DNA of 7,229 bases from UBA9647 sp049522195 (GTDB lineage: Bacteria > Bacteroidota > Ignavibacteria > UBA10030), in assembly GCA_049522195.1 (NCBI GenBank), contig JBEKOB010000129.1, positions 1-7,229 on the forward strand, in the 5' to 3' direction. A program made the translations under genes and the position numbers. The notes below the pieces were generated by a model. It saw only the letters and a list, made by a program, of their open reading frames with translations, was not told the DNA's origin and searched no databases. This document shows, piece after piece, positions 1-6,198 of this stretch. Each line of letters starts with the position of its first letter. Within the stretch, counting starts at the first letter, position 1.

Positions 1-146
1 TCGACGAGGACAAGAACAACGCCAACCCAAAAGAGGGCCTCATCTCACACGACACTTCCAGGATCAAAGTGGCGGTCATACCGACGAATGAAGAATACGT
101 CGTGGCCTCTGAAGTGAAACGGTACCTCGAACACAAACGATCGTAA
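1..146 (+). CDS. ackA: Acetate kinase, C-terminal end (5' part outside window)
   Basis: This is the last 47 codons of a + strand gene, read in the frame starting at base 3 and ending at TAA 144-146; the 5' part lies outside the window. The peptide contains KVAVIPTNEEYVVASEV, which matches the strongly conserved C-terminus of acetate kinases (VxVIPTNEELVIAxD in the family). It is preceded by a DEDKN...EGLIS stretch typical of the same region. Acetate kinase interconverts acetyl phosphate plus ADP and acetate plus ATP in the cytoplasm, usually paired with phosphotransacetylase. The gene is convergent with the - strand genes that fill the rest of the window and is closed by the stem-loop at 192-212, so it is a separate transcription unit. 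Identification rests on the short tail only, but the PTNEE signature is distinctive. Confidence 0.85.
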   Translation, partial: DEDKNNANPKEGLISHDTSRIKVAVIPTNEEYVVASEVKRYLEHKRS

Positions 147-191
147 GTGTTCGACGCAAGCAAGGTTATTTTCTCCCCGCATCAGACCAAC

Positions 192-212
192 CGCCCCCGG
201 CGTTCGGGGGCG
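192..212 (+). terminator. Stem-loop terminator after acetate kinase gene
   Basis: An 8-bp perfect GC-rich stem (CGCCCCCG 192-199 pairing with CGGGGGCG 205-212) encloses a 5-base loop, 45 bases after the acetate kinase stop. On the + strand it is followed by a pyrimidine-rich tract (CTCTCATTTCGATTCATT) with scattered T's rather than a clean T run. It should end acetate kinase transcription. On the - strand the downstream side is not T-rich, so it is less likely to serve the convergent STAS gene. Confidence 0.7.
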
Positions 213-304
213 CTCTCATTTCGATTCATTCAAACCAGAAAGAATACAGGTCGGATCGCTCCATCCGGAATCTGAGGACGACCGGACTTCTTTCCGCTGA
301 CAAG

Positions 305-646
305 TCACTGTCCGAAACCTGTCACCGCACGTTCAACAGTATCATAGACCTTGAAAACCCTGATCAGATGCGTAACCATCATGAGCGCGTGCACCTTGTC
401 CGACAACCTTGCCAAGGACAAATCACCGCTTCGTTTTCGCAGCGAGATTAGTGCAGAAACCAATACACCGAGCCCCGAGCTGTTGATCGCCTTCAGACCG
501 CCAAGATCAAGAACCACTTGTTTGTCGCCGCGTTCTGTCAGCTGATAGACCGTTTGCCGCAATTGTGTTGTATCTGGCTCGCCCAAGAAATTGCCTTTAA
601 GGGAGAGGACCGTAACGCGACCGTGTATTGTTTCAGTGATCGTCAT
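305..646 (-). CDS. STAS-domain protein, anti-sigma factor antagonist type
   Basis: A 113-residue single-domain STAS protein of the SpoIIAA/RsbV type. In that family, unphosphorylated antagonist binds a kinase/anti-sigma factor and frees a sigma factor, and phosphorylation on a conserved Ser switches it off. Visible features are the N-terminal strand pattern (ITETIHGRVTVLSLKGNF), the core strand VVLDLGGL (45-52) and the signature loop INSSGLGVLV at 54-63, with Ser56 and Ser57 available for phosphorylation. Asn55 stands where Asp is usual (DSSG). The length is normal for the family. The ATG at 646 is chosen because AAGGAG lies 8 bases upstream and the domain begins there. The same frame runs open to an ATG at 874 that overlaps the protease stop (ATGA), but the 76 extra residues resemble no domain and span two dyads. 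No partner kinase is in the window, so the true target is unknown; a role with the nearby ECF system is inference. Confidence 0.87.
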   Translation of the reverse strand: MTITETIHGRVTVLSLKGNFLGEPDTTQLRQTVYQLTERGDKQVVLDLGGLKAINSSGLGVLVSALISLRKRSGDLSLARLSDKVHALMMVTHLIRVFKVYDTVERAVTGFGQ

Positions 647-654
647 AGAGAGGA

Positions 655-660
655 CTCCTT
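655..660 (-). promoter_or_regulatory. Ribosome binding site fixing the STAS gene start
   Basis: On the - strand the sequence reads AAGGAG followed by 8 bases and ATG (646). This near-consensus Shine-Dalgarno site decides in favour of the internal start over the upstream in-frame ATG at 874, which has only a weak purine stretch before it. Confidence 0.75.
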
Positions 661-723
661 CACTTGGATAACCTTCTCCACCAGGTGGATGTCCAACTTT
701 TTGAAAATCTTCTGCCGTTCTTT

Positions 724-757
724 GCCTGCCCGCCGTTGCGATATCTGGTTGGCAGGC
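724..757 (-). repeat. Inverted repeat in the leader between protease and STAS genes
   Basis: GCCTGCC at 724-730 and GGCAGGC at 751-757 form a perfect 7-bp dyad separated by 20 bases. The flanking CCCGCC and GGCGGG blocks allow an alternative, mutually exclusive 6-bp pairing. It lies about 80 bases upstream of the STAS start and about 115 bases after the protease stop. On the - strand it is not followed by a T run, so it is not a standard intrinsic terminator; it may be a processing or regulatory hairpin, or a dispersed intergenic repeat. Confidence 0.4.
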
Positions 758-870
758 GGGGCATCCCGACGATTTGTGCCGGGATAGCGCGAGATTGTCT
801 GACCGATCATGTGACGATGATATCTTGGATCCGAAGTAACCGATCCCAGGTATCCCGTTTGATTGGATTC

Positions 871-1893
871 TCATTCCGTCAGCATGTGCAGCTGCCAGAG
901 CTCTTTGTCGCTGGTATGGAGGAACGGCGAGAGCGCGAGCTTCCCTGTCTGACCAATATTCTTCGCCAGCGCTCGCAATTCCTCAAATTTCTCTTCTACA
1001 GTCCGATCCGGTGGGAGCTCGAATCCAGCTTGCCTCATGAGAAGAATCCCTTTTGCTTCAATTGACAGCTCAACGTGAATCCGCAAGTAGCAGATCATGT
1101 CAACCACGACCTCGGGGATGAACTTGGTCTCAAGCGACTGCAGATAGATCCCGACCGGTGTCTTCATCAAATTGCCGGACATCAGCATTTCAAGTAGTTC
1201 CTGATCCGAATCAAATCCCACACCCAGCCATTGACGCAGGGAGTTCTCGCTTTGCTGAAAAACAGCGATCATAACTGCCGGCAAGAGCGCGATGATCAGA
1301 ACCGTCGAGACAACAGGGCCGAAGAAGAAGTGGTTGTAAAAGGAATGCAAACACACGGCAATGAGAAATCCCTGAAAGAACGCAGCGAATTTTCCCGACG
1401 ATGACCGGTCAGAAACGTTCTTGAAGATAATTCCAAGAATCGCTGTCGCACCGCCATGCATGATCGCCGGCCCGAACCCGCGGATGATCCAGATCAGAAG
1501 GTTGGGATCCTGCAGCAATTCGACATAAAAGGCGTTCTCGACAAGGGCAAATCCTGCTCCAATGGCAAAACCAAAAATGGCCGCATCAACCATAAACCCG
1601 ATGCGCCCCTTTCTGATGAGATAGATCAGATAAAACGATTTCATCAGCTCTTCAACAACCGGAGCGCCATACCGCCGGTACACCGAACCATCCATTCCGG
1701 TGACCTGAAGGATCCACGAATTCAGGAGAAAGCTCGCCGCCGCTACCAAACATCCGACCACAATGGCTATCGCGATTGCCCGGAACCGGACGAGTTTATA
1801 GCTGTCCAGTACTACCAGGGATCCGAGAAACACAAACACCGGAAGAATGCTGACAGCCAGGCTGACGTATTGAACAAAAGCGGGGAGCATCAT
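871..1893 (-). CDS. PrsW-family intramembrane metalloprotease with C-terminal extension
   Basis: A 340-residue polytopic membrane protein with about seven hydrophobic segments between residues 5 and 213. It carries the motifs of the PrsW group of the CPBP/type II CAAX-protease-like clan: PVVEELMKS (Glu81, Glu82, Lys85), GFALVENAF (Glu119, Asn120), IMHGGAT (His146) and LHSFYNHF (His183, Asn187). These residues form the presumed metal and catalytic site within the membrane. Bacillus PrsW makes the first cut in the anti-sigma factor RsiW; other members process CAAX proteins or have unknown substrates. After the membrane part come about 125 soluble, mostly helical residues (214-340) that are not part of the protease core. 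The start is one of two adjacent ATGs (1893 or 1890), with no clear ribosome binding site. The gene follows the peptidase-barrel gene by only 35 bases, so the two are probably co-transcribed. The anti-sigma factor encoded upstream is a candidate substrate, which is inference. Confidence 0.85.
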   Translation of the reverse strand: MMLPAFVQYVSLAVSILPVFVFLGSLVVLDSYKLVRFRAIAIAIVVGCLVAAASFLLNSWILQVTGMDGSVYRRYGAPVVEELMKSFYLIYLIRKGRIGFMVDAAIFGFAIGAGFALVENAFYVELLQDPNLLIWIIRGFGPAIMHGGATAILGIIFKNVSDRSSSGKFAAFFQGFLIAVCLHSFYNHFFFGPVVSTVLIIALLPAVMIAVFQQSENSLRQWLGVGFDSDQELLEMLMSGNLMKTPVGIYLQSLETKFIPEVVVDMICYLRIHVELSIEAKGILLMRQAGFELPPDRTVEEKFEELRALAKNIGQTGKLALSPFLHTSDKELWQLHMLTE

Positions 1894-1928
1894 AAGGGTT
1901 CGTCGTTACGAAATCTTGAATCTCATCG

Positions 1929-4865
1929 CTAAAGGATCTTGAGAGAAATCATGAACTCGTTCGAACGTCGCTGGTTTTGTTGGGCGGCAACTGCATATCC
2001 CAGCGAGAGAGTCGATTCAAGCGATGAAAATATCACAAGCCGGAAATCGATCTGACCCCCTGCGTTTCCTTCAACCTGTCGCTCGGATGATCGATCAAAG
2101 TTGGTACCAATCGCCGAGGTAAATAAACCGATGCGCGCCCAGTTGCAGTAGAAACTCGGTACCCCAAATCTGCGGAACCGGATCGGCGGCAGATCCCATT
2201 CCAGCATGCCTTTCGCAAACAGCACTCCCCCAATGTTGTCGATCTCCACTCCCGGAAAGCTGTATTCCTCTCTGTAGCGTTTGATCTCCTGATGATCGAC
2301 CCAGTTGTTGCCGAACCCCCCAAAGTAGAAACTTGAGAACGGATCGTACCGATCACCGAAGGAATATCCGGCCGAACCCCGGAGCCAGAGAGATGAGTGA
2401 TTGATCGGAAGCAACGTTCCGTACGCTGCATTGGTGTGCACGCGCGGGAACAGGTTCCCCTTGACGAGATTTGTGTGGGAGACAAGTTGCCAGATGACCC
2501 CCTGTTCGTCATCAACCGCACCGAGAGATTTCATGAGATACTGATAATTGATGCGCGCGTTGAGGGAAAGAAATTTGTCGACCGGTGTTTGAATGTTTTG
2601 AAACTCAGGCAGCCGTTCCAATCCCCAGTATCCTCCCAACGCCACCCTGTATTCCATCGTCTCAGGCTCGTCAAAGAAAAGAAAATCCCTGTTCTCCAGC
2701 GTCAGCGAATACCCTTTCCGGCTGGTCTTCGTGGGCCCGACGAGATCGTAGAAATCCGACGCGTTGTAAGTCCCGCCGATTCTCCATTGCCAGAACCTGT
2801 AGTTGAAAGCGGCATGCACCCGTTCTTCCTCCGGAAGTATCTGGTTTGGCGTGTACGCAACAGTAAGGTCACCGCGGGTCAACGTCGTGGGATCTGCAAA
2901 ATTGAATCTCAAGCCGTACGCCGGAAAATCTTTGTACCCCTCGGCGACCGGATAGAGCGACGCCAACCGAAAATTGCCCGCGGGAGAGTACGTGCCCTTG
3001 TACGTGGTGAGTGAATCGATGTTGATCCGCCGGAGAGCCTTCGGGTCGACTTGCCAGGTCCGCAGGAGCGGATACCGATCGACGACTGCCGTCCCCAGAA
3101 AGCGGATCTTGACAACGTTCTCCACAATCTTGTTCGCGATCATCACGGGCACAAAGCCCCTTCCCGTAAAATGGAACGCGACCAGCGAGTCGCGGGACAC
3201 CTGGACAGGACGGAAAAATCCTGATTCGGCATTCGTCAGCGGGCTCATGTCGTTCATCTCAAAATCATACCTCATAATGTTAGAGACACCCGTATAATAC
3301 GAATTGCCGAAGAGGAACTTACCATCCGGAGAAAAAACGAAGTTTGCCGGTGAACACTCCTCGAAGTCGAACAAGACCTGATATGAACCGTCTCCCTTCT
3401 TGAGCTTTTCGGTGTCCATTTTGATGAGGAGCAATGTCCCGTCTGTGAGGGCAAGAGCCCCAGTCATCATCGTACCGTCGGGAGAGATATCGATGTCATA
3501 CAGGTCCTTGGGATAATCGAACAAGTAAGCCTGATTTGCTTCGACGTACGGATAGGGGATTCTCACGATCGACGAGTATCCGTTGAGATGGCGGATACCC
3601 CAAAGTGATTTATCCTTCTGGTTGAATGCCAGGTCTCCGATCCGCTCTTTTCTGAGGAGCATCCTCGACTTGCCGGTCGCCACGTCGAAAGCATAGATGC
3701 TCCGCTCGTGGTTGTTGTCTGTCGTGTAGAACAGCGTCCGCGAGTCAGGATCGTAGGCAAGCGATGTGACATAGAAGAGAGCTGCGCCGCGAATATCCCG
3801 GAGCTTCCTGAGCGCCCCGGAGTTCACATCGATAGCGGCGATATGTGCCGACTGCCCGGGATAGTTGATGGCGACGTAGAGCTCGCCCGCCGACGGGTCA
3901 TAGAATGCACGGGATACCGACCCGAGGCCTTCGGGTGCAATCCGACGGAATTTGGTTACGGGATTCACTCTGACCGAATCGAGGTTTGCCTTCTGCCACA
4001 CGTGTTCCCATTTGATCCACCGGGACCACTCATCATCAAGTGATACACCGTACAACCGTTCAAATTCAGAGGAGAAGTTGCTCTTGCTCACCTTCGATTG
4101 CCTGAACCAGTCAATTAACTTCTCCGGTCCATATTGAAGAGCGAGGTAGCTGACGAAGCGTGTGCCGTAGAGATAAGAATTCGCTCCCACCTGAAAGTCG
4201 ACTTTCGTCCCTTCCGATTCGAGACCGACGACGTCGTAGAACAAGGCACTGTCGCGCACCATTGTGCGAAACACCATCTCATCATAGGGTCCCTGTGCTC
4301 TTCCCAGCCCTCCGCCCATCCACGTCTCCAGGAATACCGCAATGCCTTCGATGAACCATCGCGGAGAATTCCACCTCGGGCTGGTCAGATACGCGTAGAG
4401 CATCGACGGAGGAGCCTCGGCAATCGGTCCGGGTTTGCCAAAGAACACACTCCGGAAGAACCTGTCACTCGGGGACGGTTTGTCCATCGTGGCAATATGG
4501 GCAAGTTCATGATTCATCATCATGGTCATCCGTTCGAGCGGAGGCATCGTCTCGTACGAGTAGTTGAACGGTTCGATCCCGATGCCGAGAAGGTTAAAGG
4601 GGACAGTGTTGGCACCGCCCGACCCATAATCACTGAAGTCCTCAAGGATCAGCGTGACCTTCTCCGACGGAGTGTACTCGAACAGCTTCTTATGAAAGGC
4701 CAGCGAGTTCTGGAAACTTGCCGCAAGGTGTGGGACGATGAATGCGTGGGCCTGAGTGTACGTGACAAGCCTGAGGTCCTTGGTTTCCAGAGAGTAGAAT
4801 TGTGCGTGCAGCCTGAGGGATGAGCAAAGGAGGGCAAGAACAACAATGAGCGATCTGAATTTCAT
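1929..4865 (-). CDS. Exported zinc metallopeptidase-propeller-beta-barrel fusion protein
   Basis: A 978-residue protein with a signal peptide (MKFRSLIVVLALLCSSLRLHAQ, cleavage likely after residue 20-22). Residues about 30-290 form a peptidase-MA/gluzincin-like domain: HELAH at 119-123 supplies two zinc ligands and the catalytic Glu120, and WFIEG with Glu173 is the likely third ligand. Residues about 305-600 look like a WD40/TolB-type beta-propeller, with repeated blades such as YDPDSRTLFYTTDN, DISPDGTMM and VFSPDGKFLFGNS. From about 640 to the end there are alternating amphipathic strands, a GGFGNN loop (849-854) and a final EFMISLKIL, as in outer-membrane barrels of the surface-antigen/Omp85-like kind. 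The ATG at 4865 is chosen because the signal peptide begins there; the frame is open to 5060, but the 65 upstream residues look non-coding. There is no clear ribosome binding site. The likely location is the outer membrane, with peptidase and propeller in the periplasm or outside. The substrate is unknown; the domain order is read by eye. Confidence 0.8.
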   Translation of the reverse strand: MKFRSLIVVLALLCSSLRLHAQFYSLETKDLRLVTYTQAHAFIVPHLAASFQNSLAFHKKLFEYTPSEKVTLILEDFSDYGSGGANTVPFNLLGIGIEPFNYSYETMPPLERMTMMMNHELAHIATMDKPSPSDRFFRSVFFGKPGPIAEAPPSMLYAYLTSPRWNSPRWFIEGIAVFLETWMGGGLGRAQGPYDEMVFRTMVRDSALFYDVVGLESEGTKVDFQVGANSYLYGTRFVSYLALQYGPEKLIDWFRQSKVSKSNFSSEFERLYGVSLDDEWSRWIKWEHVWQKANLDSVRVNPVTKFRRIAPEGLGSVSRAFYDPSAGELYVAINYPGQSAHIAAIDVNSGALRKLRDIRGAALFYVTSLAYDPDSRTLFYTTDNNHERSIYAFDVATGKSRMLLRKERIGDLAFNQKDKSLWGIRHLNGYSSIVRIPYPYVEANQAYLFDYPKDLYDIDISPDGTMMTGALALTDGTLLLIKMDTEKLKKGDGSYQVLFDFEECSPANFVFSPDGKFLFGNSYYTGVSNIMRYDFEMNDMSPLTNAESGFFRPVQVSRDSLVAFHFTGRGFVPVMIANKIVENVVKIRFLGTAVVDRYPLLRTWQVDPKALRRINIDSLTTYKGTYSPAGNFRLASLYPVAEGYKDFPAYGLRFNFADPTTLTRGDLTVAYTPNQILPEEERVHAAFNYRFWQWRIGGTYNASDFYDLVGPTKTSRKGYSLTLENRDFLFFDEPETMEYRVALGGYWGLERLPEFQNIQTPVDKFLSLNARINYQYLMKSLGAVDDEQGVIWQLVSHTNLVKGNLFPRVHTNAAYGTLLPINHSSLWLRGSAGYSFGDRYDPFSSFYFGGFGNNWVDHQEIKRYREEYSFPGVEIDNIGGVLFAKGMLEWDLPPIRFRRFGVPSFYCNWARIGLFTSAIGTNFDRSSERQVEGNAGGQIDFRLVIFSSLESTLSLGYAVAAQQNQRRSNEFMISLKIL

Positions 4866-5026
4866 GGGCGAGATTCGAGAGTGAAAGCAAGACACCGTTG
4901 GCCAGGATTGTACAAGCCGATGCACCTGAATCTGGGATGAATCAGGATGCGGGGAGTTTCCAGGTTGAGAGAAATAGCGAGGAGATGATGTCCAACGTGC
5001 GACGCCATCCCCCCGCAAGCTCGGAG

Positions 5027-5074
5027 AGAAGTCCGACTTCTTACACGAATGAGGCAACAAGAAGTCGGGCTTCT
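5027..5074. repeat. Near-perfect 16-bp inverted repeat with palindromic arms
   Basis: The left arm (5027-5042, AGAAGTCCGACTTCTT) and right arm (5059-5074, AAGAAGTCGGGCTTCT) pair over 16 positions with a single G-T type mismatch, around a 16-base loop. Each arm is itself close to a palindrome (AGAAGT..ACTTCT), so the two also read as imperfect direct repeats. It sits 22 bases after the stop of the repeat-protein gene and about 160 bases before the next start. It could end or attenuate the sigma/anti-sigma/repeat transcript, but no T run follows on either strand, so an intrinsic terminator is not proven. A protein-binding site is the alternative. Confidence 0.6.
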
Positions 5075-5095
5075 ACCCAAAAAGCTTCTGAAGTC

Positions 5096-6085
5096 TTATT
5101 CAATGCCGCGCAATTCTCCTTTTGCCAGTTCCGCTCTCAGATCGGAATTGTAGAGCAGAGCGCACAGATCCGCGCTGCTCAGCATTGCCTGCACATCCGC
5201 ATAAGAGAGAAGAGCCTGCATACCGGCATTCTGCAACGCAGCCTGGACCTGTGCATCTCGAAGCGCTGCTTGCATGTCAGCGCTTGACAGCAGAGAACGC
5301 AAGTCTGCACTCGCCAGCATGGAACGCAAGTCCGCACTCGCCAGCGCTGCCTGCAATCCCGAAGAACTCAGAGACGCCTGAAGATCCGCTTTCATCAATT
5401 CGGCCCTCAGATCTGAACTTTTAAGTGCGGCCTGCAGATCAGAACTCTTCAAGGCAGCCCTGAGCTCGGAATTCTTCAGACTTGCCATAAGTTGCGAGTT
5501 CGTCAACGCAGCCTGCACTTCTGCACTTGCCATCTGGGCGCATAAGTCCGACTTTGCCAGCGCAGCCCGAACATCCTGGCTCGCAAGAGCGGCCACCATG
5601 TTGGCATTGCTCAAAAAGGCCTGCATATCAGCTTTTGACATGGCAGCCTGCAGATCGGCATTGGCCAGCATTGCCAGCACACCCGCATTCGAGAGTTGCG
5701 CCCGCATCTGGGCACTCGCGAGGGCTGCTGACATGCTCGCATTCGACAACAACGCCTGAACACTCGCATTGCTCAAATAAGCCTGCACTTCAGACTTGCT
5801 CAGAGCGGCTTTGAACTCCGGGTCCTTCGAAAGCTTCTGGTATTTGTCGCTCTGGAGGAACTTCTGGAGTTCCGGATTCTTCAGTGCGACATCCTTATCC
5901 TGGATCTGTGCGGCCCGATATTTCTCAGCCTTCTGGACTCCGCTCAACGTGCCGGAAACATCCTTCTGATTGACAGGCGGCCAGAACAACGTGAAGTATC
6001 CAATCACAGCAATTGCTACAACGGCAACCCCGATGATCCATGGGGTCCGCTTGTTTCCGCTTGACTGGATTGTTTGGTTTTCCAT
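5096..6085 (-). CDS. Membrane-anchored nonapeptide-repeat protein of unknown function
   Basis: A 329-residue protein I do not recognise as a named family. Residues 1-14 are polar with Lys12 and Arg13, then a single membrane segment (about 15-35, WIIGVAVVAIAVIGYFTLFW) suggests cytoplasmic N-terminus and periplasmic C-terminus. A charged linker (36-67) leads to degenerate repeats (LKNPELQKF, LSKDPEFKAA). From Leu95 to residue 328 come 26 nine-residue units with no insertion or deletion, consensus L-S/A/K-N/S/K-A/S-D/E-L/M/V-Q/R-A-x; one residue follows the last unit. The pattern recalls tandem LxNPEVQAL-type repeats in bacterial proteins but with Ala/Ser in place of Pro. ATG 6085 has AGAGGG at 6090-6095 upstream; an in-frame TTG at 6202 would overlap the anti-sigma stop but adds non-membrane, low-quality sequence. 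It lies 113 bases after the anti-sigma gene, so co-transcription and control by the ECF sigma factor are likely. A structural, spacer or binding role is inference. Confidence 0.8.
   Translation of the reverse strand: MENQTIQSSGNKRTPWIIGVAVVAIAVIGYFTLFWPPVNQKDVSGTLSGVQKAEKYRAAQIQDKDVALKNPELQKFLQSDKYQKLSKDPEFKAALSKSEVQAYLSNASVQALLSNASMSAALASAQMRAQLSNAGVLAMLANADLQAAMSKADMQAFLSNANMVAALASQDVRAALAKSDLCAQMASAEVQAALTNSQLMASLKNSELRAALKSSDLQAALKSSDLRAELMKADLQASLSSSGLQAALASADLRSMLASADLRSLLSSADMQAALRDAQVQAALQNAGMQALLSYADVQAMLSSADLCALLYNSDLRAELAKGELRGIE
5102..5803 (-). repeat. 27-base tandem repeats encoding 26 nonapeptide units
   Basis: The coding sequence for residues 95-328 of the repeat protein consists of 26 consecutive 27-base units in fixed register. 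Most neighbouring units have diverged at the DNA level, including at synonymous positions. The closest pair is 5295-5321 and 5322-5348, identical at 23 of 27 bases, suggesting a recent duplication or local conversion within an old array held together by selection on the protein. Confidence 0.85.
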
Positions 6086-6198
6086 ATTTCCCTCTACTGT
6101 ATTGTGAGTTGGATGATGCAGAATTAATGATCGCAATATTTGTAGACTGACTTCAGATTCTGGAGTTTGATCTTTGGCCGAACCGTCTCCCCTTTCCT

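Noticed and set aside
252..267. Small hairpin (CGGAT/ATCCG) as a terminator for the STAS gene
   Set aside because: Only a 5-bp stem, with an interrupted T-rich tract on the - strand; too weak to call.
647..874. N-terminal extension of the STAS reading frame to ATG 874
   Set aside because: The 76 residues are low-complexity in character and unlike any STAS N-terminus, the stretch contains two dyads, and AAGGAG sits 8 bases before ATG 646.
4134..4823. 229-codon + strand open frame antisense to the peptidase gene
   Set aside because: It is a shadow frame of a well-supported gene: Arg- and His-rich, no recognisable domain and no ribosome binding site seen.
4907..4912. Possible -10 element (TACAAT on the - strand) before the peptidase-barrel gene
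   Set aside because: It lies a sensible 41 bases upstream of ATG 4865, but no matching -35 element is visible at 16-18 bases; a GGAAACT further upstream lacks a convincing ECF -10 partner.
4866..5060. 65-residue extension of the peptidase-barrel frame upstream of the signal peptide
   Set aside because: It would bury a clear signal peptide inside the protein, and the frame crosses into the palindrome at 5027-5074.
5102..5803. CRISPR array
   Set aside because: The 27-base periodic units have no unrelated spacers, keep one open frame and encode a steady protein pattern.
5102..5803. Pentapeptide-repeat protein (A-D/N-L-x-x)
   Set aside because: ADLQA and ADLRS strings recur, but the period is nine residues throughout, not five, so the quadrilateral beta-helix fold does not fit.
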